This document shows, piece by piece, positions 7,621 through 14,994 of a stretch of DNA of 18,589 nt; position 1 is the first letter of the stretch; every line of letters starts with the position of its first letter. Below the pieces are notes generated by a model that was not told the DNA's origin, did no database searches, and saw only the letters and a list, made by a program, of their open reading frames with translations. This stretch comes from a bacterium (GTDB lineage: Bacteria; Patescibacteria; Gracilibacteria; 1-14-2-50-48-13), in the NCBI GenBank assembly GCA_030430105.1, contig JAUIFW010000006.1, positions 1-18,589 on the forward strand. Reading direction: 5' to 3'. The position numbers were made by a program, and so were the translations under genes.

Positions 7621-9021
7621 TTACCCTTTACGAGTAGCTCCTTCCTTTGAGAAACAATACGAAATCACTGCCTCGACGGTTGTGGCAACCCGAAGTTTAA
7701 TGTCTACTCCTTCTAGCTCCAGCTGGCGTGGAATAACAACTTCCTTCACTCCGCGCTTCGCAGCTTCCTTCACTTTTTTCGCCAAGTCACTCCCAGCACG
7801 AATCTCACCCGTAAGCCCGACTTCCCCCAAGAATAATGTATGTTCTGGAAGAGGAATATTGAGACGACTACTTAATACACTAAGAAGTACCGCAAGAGAA
7901 CTAGAGGGGTCCTTGAGGAACACACCCCCAACAATATTCACATACACATCATGATTGTCACATGTGTACGTAGAAAACCTATTAATCACAGCCAAAAGTA
8001 GTTGTACTCGCTGCAAAGGCATCCCCACAGCTGTACGTTTAGGATAGCCAAACTTTGTGTAGGTAGTTAGTGCCTGTACTTCAAACAAAAACACACGAGA
8101 CCCCTCCGTCACTGCAGTGAGTGCGGATCCAGGAGACCCCTTCCGCCGCCCCTCTAAAAACACGCGAGATGGATCCGCCACCTCTTCCAATCCCCCCTCA
8201 AGCATCCGAAAAACACCAAGCTCATCCGTGGGACCAAATCTATTTTTCTCAGCACGAAGCATACGAACATCCATATGCTTCTCACCTTCAAGCAGCAGTA
8301 CAGTATCAACTAAATGCTCAAGCGTTTTGGGACCAGCAATAGAACCATCCTTCGTCACATGACCAATAATAATCATAGTGATACCATATCGCTTCGCAGT
8401 CTCCACTAAGAGTTCCGTACAAAAGCGAATTTGCCCTACACTACCAGCAACGCCTGACAAGGCAGACGAAAGAAGCATTTGTATGGAATCAAGCACAACA
8501 ATTTCTGTCTTGTTTTGAAGCATGGTGGCTACCACATGTTCAACCATAATCTCATGAAGGATGGAAAAGCCATCCTTTGCGACGTGAAGCCTCTTCGCAC
8601 GAGAAGCTATTTGCTGCATTGACTCTTCTCCAGAGACATACAGTACCTTGTACTGATGACTAAGTGTAGCGGCAACCTGCATAGCAAGAGTAGACTTTCC
8701 GATCCCCGGCTCACCTGACAATAGACACACCGAACCATGAGTAATCCCTCCACCAAATACCCTATCCACCTCTTCGATCTTTGTATGCATACGCGGAGTA
8801 TCCTCTAAATTCTTCCCCAATAAGTCCGCCACCTGAAAGGTATCTTTTGATTCTCCTTGAATACGCTGCTTTGCCTCCATCACAGGATTAGCAGCAGAAA
8901 CCTCTACAGCCTCTTGCTCGAGAAGTGTATTCCACATCCCGCACCCCTCACACTGCCCCGCCCACTTTGAAAACTGCTTATGACAATGACTACAAGCATA
9001 GAGCGTTTTCAATTTGGGCAT
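7621..9021 (-). CDS. radA: DNA repair protein RadA (Sms), branch-migration ATPase
   Basis: RadA is a RecA-like hexameric helicase that extends and resolves recombination intermediates. It has 466 residues, the usual family length. It has the C4 zinc finger (C10, C13, C24, C27), Walker A GEPGIGKST (103-111), SGEES (130-134), Walker B VVLDSIQ (175-181), the RadA signature KNRFG (259-263), and a C-terminal Lon-protease-like domain (about 290-455) with FLGEVGLTGEIR. All hallmark residues are intact. The ATG at 9019-9021 lies 2 nt past the stop of the TPR gene upstream, so the two are almost certainly on one mRNA. No SD is seen. Confidence 0.98.
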   Translation of the reverse strand: MPKLKTLYACSHCHKQFSKWAGQCEGCGMWNTLLEQEAVEVSAANPVMEAKQRIQGESKDTFQVADLLGKNLEDTPRMHTKIEEVDRVFGGGITHGSVCLLSGEPGIGKSTLAMQVAATLSHQYKVLYVSGEESMQQIASRAKRLHVAKDGFSILHEIMVEHVVATMLQNKTEIVVLDSIQMLLSSALSGVAGSVGQIRFCTELLVETAKRYGITMIIIGHVTKDGSIAGPKTLEHLVDTVLLLEGEKHMDVRMLRAEKNRFGPTDELGVFRMLEGGLEEVADPSRVFLEGRRKGSPGSALTAVTEGSRVFLFEVQALTTYTKFGYPKRTAVGMPLQRVQLLLAVINRFSTYTCDNHDVYVNIVGGVFLKDPSSSLAVLLSVLSSRLNIPLPEHTLFLGEVGLTGEIRAGSDLAKKVKEAAKRGVKEVVIPRQLELEGVDIKLRVATTVEAVISYCFSKEGATRKG

Positions 9022-9023
9022 AC

Positions 9024-9812
9024 TTATGAGCGTAAGGTACTAAGCCACTCCTTCGCACGCTCTTCCTCTGGGACCTTTTGTAAAATTACCTTAAGTGACT
9101 CGATAAGCTTACTTTCATCCCCAACTTTTTCATACGCCTCAGCAAGCGCGTACAACGTAGTAAGACTCTCAGAATCAAGACGTACCGCCTCTTCCAAGAG
9201 TGGAACAGCAACATCTGATTTCTCCATCTTCTTATACACCTCTGCAAGGGAAACATATCGTTTTGCAGCATGTGGATCCTTTACAATTGCCTCTCGATAC
9301 GCCTCCACAGCGGTTACATAGTTTTCTTGCTCCTCAAGCACCTTACCAAGGTTTGCAAACACTGCAGGATCCTGTGAACCAAGCTCTACGAGATGAAGAT
9401 ACAAACTCTCAGCCTTCGAAAACTTCTCTTGCTTCATGTATATAAAGGCAAGAAGGCTATTGGCATCCTCACTATCAGGATGAATCCCCAATGCCTCCAC
9501 AAGATGACGCTCCGCATCATCAAGTCTGTCCTCCCGAATCATAGCATCCACATCCTGAAGCAACACCTTCACCTTACGAGCATCGTCTTTAGACAGCGCC
9601 AAAGACTTCTCTTCTTTCACCGTTTTATCCTCACCGTGCTGCAAAATATGATTAATTTTTGCCTTCACCATAGAAAAAAGCTGACGGCTCTCACGATCCA
9701 TCCGCTTAAATTGGAAAAAAAGAGAAACTTTATAGAGTATGCTTCCCAGCACACCAATGAAACTCACACCCATGGTGAGCACAAGAAGCTTTACGGACAC
9801 AGCTACGTCCAT
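9024..9812 (-). CDS. Membrane-anchored TPR protein
   Basis: 262 residues: one N-terminal membrane helix (about 5-30), a basic and polar linker (35-80), then tandem tetratricopeptide repeats (about 82-262), with typical A/Y/P spacing as in DDAERHLVEALGIHPDS and TAVEAYREAIVKDP. TPR units bind partner proteins, so this is likely an assembly or scaffold protein at the inner face of the cytoplasmic membrane (the positive-outside/inside balance suggests a cytoplasmic TPR part; inference). It stands between hisS (27 nt) and radA (2 nt) in one leftward operon. Pyrimidine-rich CCTCCTCTCT touches its ATG instead of an SD. No specific function can be assigned. Confidence 0.87.
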   Translation of the reverse strand: MDVAVSVKLLVLTMGVSFIGVLGSILYKVSLFFQFKRMDRESRQLFSMVKAKINHILQHGEDKTVKEEKSLALSKDDARKVKVLLQDVDAMIREDRLDDAERHLVEALGIHPDSEDANSLLAFIYMKQEKFSKAESLYLHLVELGSQDPAVFANLGKVLEEQENYVTAVEAYREAIVKDPHAAKRYVSLAEVYKKMEKSDVAVPLLEEAVRLDSESLTTLYALAEAYEKVGDESKLIESLKVILQKVPEEERAKEWLSTLRS

Positions 9813-9839
9813 AGAGAGGAGGTAAGAATATATATCCCC

Positions 9840-11276
9840 TTATTCGATCTCTGAGGCCTCCTCGATCATAGTCTTATAATCCTTCGGATCAAGAGCCTTT
9901 ACCCCAAGAAGCTCAACCATACGATCTACAATCCCTTCAAATGGGATGATTTCCTGGGTCCCCTTGGACATATCACGAATAATAATTTTCTTCTCTCTCA
10001 CTTCCATCTGTCCAATAACAAGTGCGTACTTTGTCTCAAAGCGACTCGCACTATCTAGCTGAGAACGAATAGACGCCTTCCCAAGTGCTCCCATAGTCTT
10101 GATACCATGAAGACGGAGGTCAGAAGCTAGCTTAATAGCCACCTTCTTCGCATCATCACCAAGCTGCACAATAAAGACATCAATCTTATCCTTTGATGGA
10201 ACCTTCAAATGAATATTCTCCATAGAGTCCGCAACTTCCTCCATAATAATGGAAGATCCTACGCCTGGCGCAGTGCAATCATCTGAACCAGAAAGCTTTT
10301 GCACCAAATCATCATACCTCCCTCCGCCACCTAGTCGAAAGGTACGAACCTCCATAGGGATAACAATTTCCTCTTCCTCCTCCATAAGATGAGCGGCAAT
10401 CTTCTTCTTATGACGCTTCTCGTCCTCTGTCTCTTCCTTCTTCTCTGGCATAACAAATCCAGCCTCAGGAACTTCACGATCAATTTCAAAAGCAAACACA
10501 GTTCCCACATACATATCAGCATCCGGAATCAATGTAGGATCTTCTACATACTTGATTTCAAGTAAATCAAGATATTCCTTTACCTTTGCATAGTGCTCCT
10601 TGGAATCCTTGTCTAACACAGACTCCATCTTCGGCGCCAAGTCTAAGAGGATCTTTGTATCCTCCTCCTCAGAAGCCAAGATACGGAGTGGATTTATTTC
10701 GAGCTTTTCCTTATCATCCTCAGAAAGTGCACGTTCCTTCCCAGCAAAGAAGTTTCTCAAATCCTCTGCGTATTGCTCCTGCGCCTCTCTGCTACCAATT
10801 GTGTTGATGCGCACCTGAACAGTATCTAGCCCAAGATCCTTGAATATATTCATATTCATCTCAATAAGCTGCGCATCCAAAGCTGGATCCCCCTCACCAA
10901 GCAGCTCAAACCCATACTCATGTGTCTGTTCTCGATCCTCTGTCTTCCTCCATACCTGGTCAATATAGTACCACTCAATTGGTGGGTGCTTTTCATGCTG
11001 ATCGTGGGAAATATACGTCAAAGCTGAAAGTGTTGTCATCTCTGGACGAAGAGCAAACTTCTTACCCTTCACTTCAAACAATCCCTTTCGAAAAATCTCA
11101 GACCCCTCACCCAAAGAGTGAGAAAGTGCCTCCATAGAAACAATACCTGGAAGAGAGACACGTCGAAGACCTGTTCTTCGAGCATGATATCGAACAACTT
11201 TTTTAATAAAAGTAAAGTAATCATGACGCTCGGGCAAAACATCATGCATACCTGGAACCGTATACGCACTCTTCAT
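9840..11276 (-). CDS. hisS: Histidyl-tRNA synthetase family protein with altered catalytic motifs
   Basis: Class II core plus C-terminal anticodon-binding domain, 478 residues from the ATG at 11274-11276. Motif 1 region has LRPEMT (76-81). GGGRYDDLV (317-325) and the C-terminal domain (about 364-458) align well with HisRS. Key positions differ: the HisA motif RGLDYY is replaced by PDADMY (251-256, catalytic Arg lost); motif 3 ERL reads EEV (346-348, class II Arg lost); and the motif 2 loop is about four residues short, with RxE changed. A Glu/Lys-rich insert of about 37 residues lies at 268-310. It may be a pseudo-synthetase or a regulator rather than the charging enzyme. It is not a plain HisZ, which normally lacks the C-terminal domain. 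The frame opens at 11381, but the promoter and homology place the start at 11276. First gene of hisS-TPR-radA. Confidence 0.88.
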   Translation of the reverse strand: MKSAYTVPGMHDVLPERHDYFTFIKKVVRYHARRTGLRRVSLPGIVSMEALSHSLGEGSEIFRKGLFEVKGKKFALRPEMTTLSALTYISHDQHEKHPPIEWYYIDQVWRKTEDREQTHEYGFELLGEGDPALDAQLIEMNMNIFKDLGLDTVQVRINTIGSREAQEQYAEDLRNFFAGKERALSEDDKEKLEINPLRILASEEEDTKILLDLAPKMESVLDKDSKEHYAKVKEYLDLLEIKYVEDPTLIPDADMYVGTVFAFEIDREVPEAGFVMPEKKEETEDEKRHKKKIAAHLMEEEEEIVIPMEVRTFRLGGGGRYDDLVQKLSGSDDCTAPGVGSSIIMEEVADSMENIHLKVPSKDKIDVFIVQLGDDAKKVAIKLASDLRLHGIKTMGALGKASIRSQLDSASRFETKYALVIGQMEVREKKIIIRDMSKGTQEIIPFEGIVDRMVELLGVKALDPKDYKTMIEEASEIE

Positions 11277-11308
11277 AGACAACACAAAAGGAAAATTAAT
11301 GCATACGC

Positions 11309-11336
11309 AGTATAACGAAAACACTAGGTAAATCAA
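11309..11336 (-). promoter_or_regulatory. Sigma70-type promoter of the hisS-TPR-radA unit
   Basis: Leftward TTGATT (plus-strand 11331-11336), 16 bp, TATACT (11309-11314). Start near 11302 and leader about 26 nt to the ATG at 11276. The promoter lies inside the longer open frame that begins at 11381, which supports the shorter hisS start. Confidence 0.6.
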
Positions 11337-11470
11337 GGCTTTTCCCGGAAAACATGTCCTTAGACAATAAATACAGCACAATAAAGAAATAGATTGCGCA
11401 AGGTTGCACTGGGGGCGCCTTTACCATAGGCTAGGAGATACCATAAATCTCCACACCTTACTCCACAGTT

Positions 11471-12349
11471 ATGAATGGCAAAGCCGCTCTCGTCATCTTC
11501 TCTCTTTTCATGCTCGCACTCCTTGCTTTTGGCAACAAACACGACGTGGATATTCCTCAACATGTAGGTGTGGCTACAGAACGAGTCCATTCCATAAGCA
11601 TCACACCCCCTACAGGAGGGACCCTAAGTCTTGAGAAAACAGGTGAAACATGGCAAATCACCTCCCCCGTCCAAACGAACGCAGACCAAGAAGAAGTAGC
11701 CCTACTTCTACAAACCATCGCAAGCATGGAGTTCACAAACATGGTGACAGACACACCAGCTCTATTTGGAAACTATGGCGTCGACCCTATTCAAGGCACC
11801 CAAGTACGCTACGAAGCACCAGGTGTATTGGAAGAACTCGTTATAGGTAATGTATCTACACAAACCTACCAAACCACATACGTACGGAAAGGAAGCTACG
11901 TGTACGAGGTAGATGGAGCCCTTACAAGCATCTTTACCCCTACCCTGTACGCCCTTCGCAGCAAAGCGCTCGTGGCTGAGCACGCAGATGACGTAGAACA
12001 AATTGTCATTCTAGAGCAAGATACAGGAAATAAGTTTACTCTCTCGAAGGTCAATAAACAGTGGATAAGCGAGCCAAAGTTACCCCTAAGCCGCATCGAT
12101 GACATACTCATCAATCTCCTACCTCTAGAGGTTATAGGCATAGAGGATCAGCCAGAGGGAGACCTTGCTCCAACAAATATGGAGGCAGATCATGCGCACA
12201 AAATCTTCATCAAAATTGATGATGCAAACGGCATATTGCTGTATACTAAACAGATAGGCGATACATGGTACATCCACCGACGTGAGGAAAACCATACCGA
12301 CCGCCCTTCGCAAAAACTCATACAAAGCTTAGATAGATTGTTCCTATGA
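11471..12349 (+). CDS. DUF4340-type membrane-anchored protein
   Basis: 292 residues with one N-terminal membrane helix (about 4-20), then an all-exported-looking beta-rich region. The pattern W-x-I-x-x-P followed by the Asp/Glu-rich 'NADQEEVALLLQTIASMEF', then FGNYGVD, a YVRKGSYVYEVD strand and an ALRSK segment, is what DUF4340 proteins look like; it repeats weakly around 185-240. In other bacteria DUF4340 proteins sit beside ABC-type gliding/export systems, but none is seen here. Its TGA stop overlaps the ATG of the next gene (ATGA, 12346-12349), so the two are translationally coupled. No SD is seen; the leader just before the ATG is C-rich. The family call rests on pattern recognition, not a search. 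Confidence 0.72.
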   Translation: MNGKAALVIFSLFMLALLAFGNKHDVDIPQHVGVATERVHSISITPPTGGTLSLEKTGETWQITSPVQTNADQEEVALLLQTIASMEFTNMVTDTPALFGNYGVDPIQGTQVRYEAPGVLEELVIGNVSTQTYQTTYVRKGSYVYEVDGALTSIFTPTLYALRSKALVAEHADDVEQIVILEQDTGNKFTLSKVNKQWISEPKLPLSRIDDILINLLPLEVIGIEDQPEGDLAPTNMEADHAHKIFIKIDDANGILLYTKQIGDTWYIHRREENHTDRPSQKLIQSLDRLFL

Positions 12350-13626
12350 ACCTCGCAGCACTCCTTATCCAGTTCCTCATTAGCCTTGCCCTTGGCGCCC
12401 TCATAGGCGTAGAGCGAGAAATGGTCAACCTGGAGAGAGGAGATGAGCGAAAAAACGAAGTGGAGTTCGGAGGAATTCGCACCTACATGCTCATCAGTCT
12501 TTTGGGTGCACTCAGTAGCTTCATGGCTACTACACTACAAAACATGGCAATTCTCTACGTAGCACTTGGAGGATTTTTCTTGCTCATGGCTGTACATTAC
12601 ACCTACCAGCTCTTTCACAACAAAGATGTAGGCCTTACGACCGAAATAGCAGGAGCAGCAACCTTTCTCATTGGGAGCCTTGTGCTCTATGGGTTCGAAA
12701 CACTTGCAGTAATGCTTGCTATCTTTGTAACAATCATCCTCGTTTCCAAGTCAGCGCTCCTACGTCTACTCGAACACTTTGAAAGAAAAGAGCTCTATTC
12801 GACACTGATGTTTTCAGTGATCCTCTTTGTGATCCTTCCAGTATTACCCAACTATACGATTGACCCTTGGGGAGTCGTAAACCCGCAAGAAGTTTGGTAC
12901 GTAGTAGTACTCATCTCTGGAATTAGTTTCCTTGGATATATTGCTAGTAAAATTGTTGGAACACGAAAAGGAATCATTCTTTCAGGAGTATTTGGAGGAC
13001 TTGCTTCCTCAACTGCCGTCACCAGCACCATGAGTGAACAAAGCAAAGAAAACCCTAAAATACTCTTCCCCTTCATCATAGGGACCACTATTGCATCGAG
13101 CATGATGTTCTTTCGTGTCCTCTTCTGGGTTGGAAGTTTTCACATGCCTCTTTTCCCGCAAATCCTCATTCCTGTGCTCGCCATGTCCATCTCAAGCGGG
13201 ATCCTAGTAGGTTTCCTGTATATTACAAAGCTTCGCACAAAGAAAAACATGCCGTGCCAAGAAATTCCTCTCAATAGCCCCTTTCGCATTGCACCTGCGC
13301 TACAATTTGCATTCCTCTTCCTAGCCATCTCCCTCGCATCACATTTTTCTGTACAATACTTCGGAAGCAGTGGAGTATACCTACTCAGCTTTCTCTCAGG
13401 ATTTGCCGACGTGGACGCCATCACCGTTACCCTAGCAAGTCAGGCAAAAGAAGGTGTGCTTTCCAATCAGGCGGCTACATATGCCATCATTCTTGCCATG
13501 TGTACCAACACCTTCGTGAAAATCCTCATCGCAAAATTCTTTGGAGGAAAGGAATATGGAAAATGGATAGCAATCAGTTTTGCCATCATCTTAGGCCTTG
13601 GTATTGCAAGCCTACTTTTACTCTAA
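12346..13626 (+). CDS. MgtC/SapB-DUF4010 family integral membrane protein
   Basis: 426 residues and about 11-12 membrane helices. The N-terminal half carries the MgtC/SapB signature: ALGALIGVERE (16-25), then FGGIRTYMLISLLGALSS (41-58). The C-terminal half is DUF4010-like, with the small-residue motif GVFGGLASSTAVTSTMSE near 217-234 and a FADVDAITVTLA segment near 357-368. Proteins of this double architecture are widespread but have no settled function; transport or Mg/ion-stress roles are proposed for MgtC itself. It is coupled to the DUF4340 gene by ATGA, so the two may act together at the membrane (inference). Its last 9 nt overlap the end of convergent smpB. TTCCT touches the ATG. Confidence 0.85.
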   Translation: MNLAALLIQFLISLALGALIGVEREMVNLERGDERKNEVEFGGIRTYMLISLLGALSSFMATTLQNMAILYVALGGFFLLMAVHYTYQLFHNKDVGLTTEIAGAATFLIGSLVLYGFETLAVMLAIFVTIILVSKSALLRLLEHFERKELYSTLMFSVILFVILPVLPNYTIDPWGVVNPQEVWYVVVLISGISFLGYIASKIVGTRKGIILSGVFGGLASSTAVTSTMSEQSKENPKILFPFIIGTTIASSMMFFRVLFWVGSFHMPLFPQILIPVLAMSISSGILVGFLYITKLRTKKNMPCQEIPLNSPFRIAPALQFAFLFLAISLASHFSVQYFGSSGVYLLSFLSGFADVDAITVTLASQAKEGVLSNQAATYAIILAMCTNTFVKILIAKFFGGKEYGKWIAISFAIILGLGIASLLLL

Positions 13627-14055
13627 GCGCGATCGCTCACGAGCTAGATCCCGCTCCTTGATAGCAGCGCGCTTATCATATTTTTTCTTACCTCGAACAA
13701 TTCCGAGTTTAGCCTTCACCAAGGCTTTTTTAAAATAGAGTTCAAGCACAACACAGGTCACTCCCTTCGTAGAAATAGCCTGATCTATCGCAATGATCTC
13801 CTTATGCTTTAAGAGAAGTTTCCTCGTACGCTTCGCCACAATATCCTTCTGAGAAGCATGTCCATAAGGCTTGATATGCATCCCTTCCACAAAAGCTTCG
13901 CCTCTATGCACGTGGACAAAATTACCCTTGAGATTTACCCCTCCTTGCCGAATAGATTTCACCTCATGCCCTCGAAGCTGCAAACCAGCATCATAGGTTT
14001 CTAGTACTTCATAATCGAAATACGCCTTTTTGTTCTTCGCGATGTTCGTTGACAT
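13618..14055 (-). CDS. smpB: SsrA-binding protein SmpB
   Basis: SmpB binds tmRNA and delivers it to stalled ribosomes for trans-translation. 145 residues from the ATG at 14053-14055. It has the conserved NKKAYFDYEV start, GHEVKSIRQGGVNLKGNFV, HIKPYGHAS, RKLLLKHKEI and the GKKKYDKRAAIKERD tail that enters the ribosomal mRNA channel. All expected motifs are there. The frame opens at 14082, but the Met at 14055 gives the standard SmpB N-terminus. It is divergent from the holB-like gene (9 nt between starts) and converges on the MgtC-like gene with a 9-nt overlap. No ssrA gene is seen in this window. Confidence 0.98.
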   Translation of the reverse strand: MSTNIAKNKKAYFDYEVLETYDAGLQLRGHEVKSIRQGGVNLKGNFVHVHRGEAFVEGMHIKPYGHASQKDIVAKRTRKLLLKHKEIIAIDQAISTKGVTCVVLELYFKKALVKAKLGIVRGKKKYDKRAAIKERDLARERSRLE

Positions 14056-14064
14056 TGGTAGTAT

Positions 14065-14994
14065 ATGCGAGACAAGATGCATACATACTACGTATCACCC
14101 CTTCGGATGCAAGCGACACTGAGTACCATACAAAAGATCCTCCCTTTCCTTGAAGCAGGACAAGAAGAATCCTTCCATGTGCCCACACGCGGCCACGCAT
14201 TTCTTGTAGAAACCGCCCCACTCCAAGGAGGATTACTCTGGGCATACTTCCTAGCTACGCACATTCCAACGCTTGCACCACACAGAGAAGACCTATTAAA
14301 AGGTTCATTCACCGAGCTCTTTGCGTCTACGGATCAAGGACAGTCCTTTACCATCGCTGAAGCAAAACAAGTGCGAAGCCGGGTCACACTCAGTAGTGAG
14401 CGTCCTCATGTTGTCATTATTGAAAATATAGAGCGCATGACCACCGAGGCTGCAAACGCCCTACTTAAAACCATAGAAGAGCCAGATGGGACCGCATACT
14501 TTTTTTGTACAACATCTCACCCAAGCCAGGTGTTAAGTACGCTAAGCTCAAGAATGGTCCGCACTTCCCCTCCTCTTCTCGGAACCTCTATAATATCCCC
14601 ACTACTGGGGACGCTCTTTCCAGAGCGAACACATGAAGATATTGGGACGATAAACAGACTTGCAGGCAATCACATAGAGGCATTCCTCTACCTCGCAGAG
14701 GCAGAACCAGAAGAACTCAAGCACGCAGAGTCATTCGCAGCACATATCCCAGCATTTTTTGAACACAATCCCATAGAGAGTATGCAAGGACTCAAACCTC
14801 TCTATGATAAGGACACTACGCTCCCTAGGTGGCTCTGCCTGTTTCTCCTCGAACAATATATTGAGAAAAACCAGCAAACGCCTACAGTAAAGAGGCAACG
14901 AACAAGGGCCATACGACAAGTACATCTCCTTCGAGAAGCGCTGTCGAGCAATGGTAATAAGAAACTTGCCTGTTTACACGCCACACTTTCATGA
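14065..14994 (+). CDS. DNA polymerase III delta-prime (HolB)-like clamp-loader subunit
   Basis: 309 residues, AAA+ fold of the delta-prime/DnaX type. The best evidence is the stretch FTIAEAKQVRS (95-105), VVIIENIERMTTEAANALLKTIEEP (116-140), then FFCTTSHPSQVLSTLSSRM (146-164), which is the Walker B/sensor/SRC region of delta-prime. There is no Walker A: where GxxGxGKT is expected, the sequence is ETAPLQGG (49-56). The zinc-binding cysteines of DnaX are also absent. This fits delta-prime, which does not need ATP binding, better than gamma/tau. Alternative starts are Met5 (14077) and Met15. First gene of a five-gene rightward operon, starting 9 nt from the divergent smpB; it overlaps the next gene by ATGA. 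Confidence 0.83.
   Translation: MRDKMHTYYVSPLRMQATLSTIQKILPFLEAGQEESFHVPTRGHAFLVETAPLQGGLLWAYFLATHIPTLAPHREDLLKGSFTELFASTDQGQSFTIAEAKQVRSRVTLSSERPHVVIIENIERMTTEAANALLKTIEEPDGTAYFFCTTSHPSQVLSTLSSRMVRTSPPLLGTSIISPLLGTLFPERTHEDIGTINRLAGNHIEAFLYLAEAEPEELKHAESFAAHIPAFFEHNPIESMQGLKPLYDKDTTLPRWLCLFLLEQYIEKNQQTPTVKRQRTRAIRQVHLLREALSSNGNKKLACLHATLS

Noticed and set aside
9816..9823. Strong SD-like GAGGAGGT on the plus strand
   Set aside because: No rightward reading frame begins after it; on the real strand it is the pyrimidine run before the TPR gene.
11277..11381. Longer hisS start at 11381 (35 more residues, hydrophobic and Cys-rich)
   Set aside because: The promoter for hisS lies inside this stretch, and HisRS N-termini match the start at 11276.
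14049..14054. Perfect -35 hexamer TTGACA pointing right
   Set aside because: It spans the smpB start codon and has no -10 at 15-19 bp, so I do not call a holB promoter.
14060..14065. TATACT on the minus strand just before smpB
   Set aside because: It ends only 4 nt from the ATG and has no -35; transcription would start at or inside the start codon.
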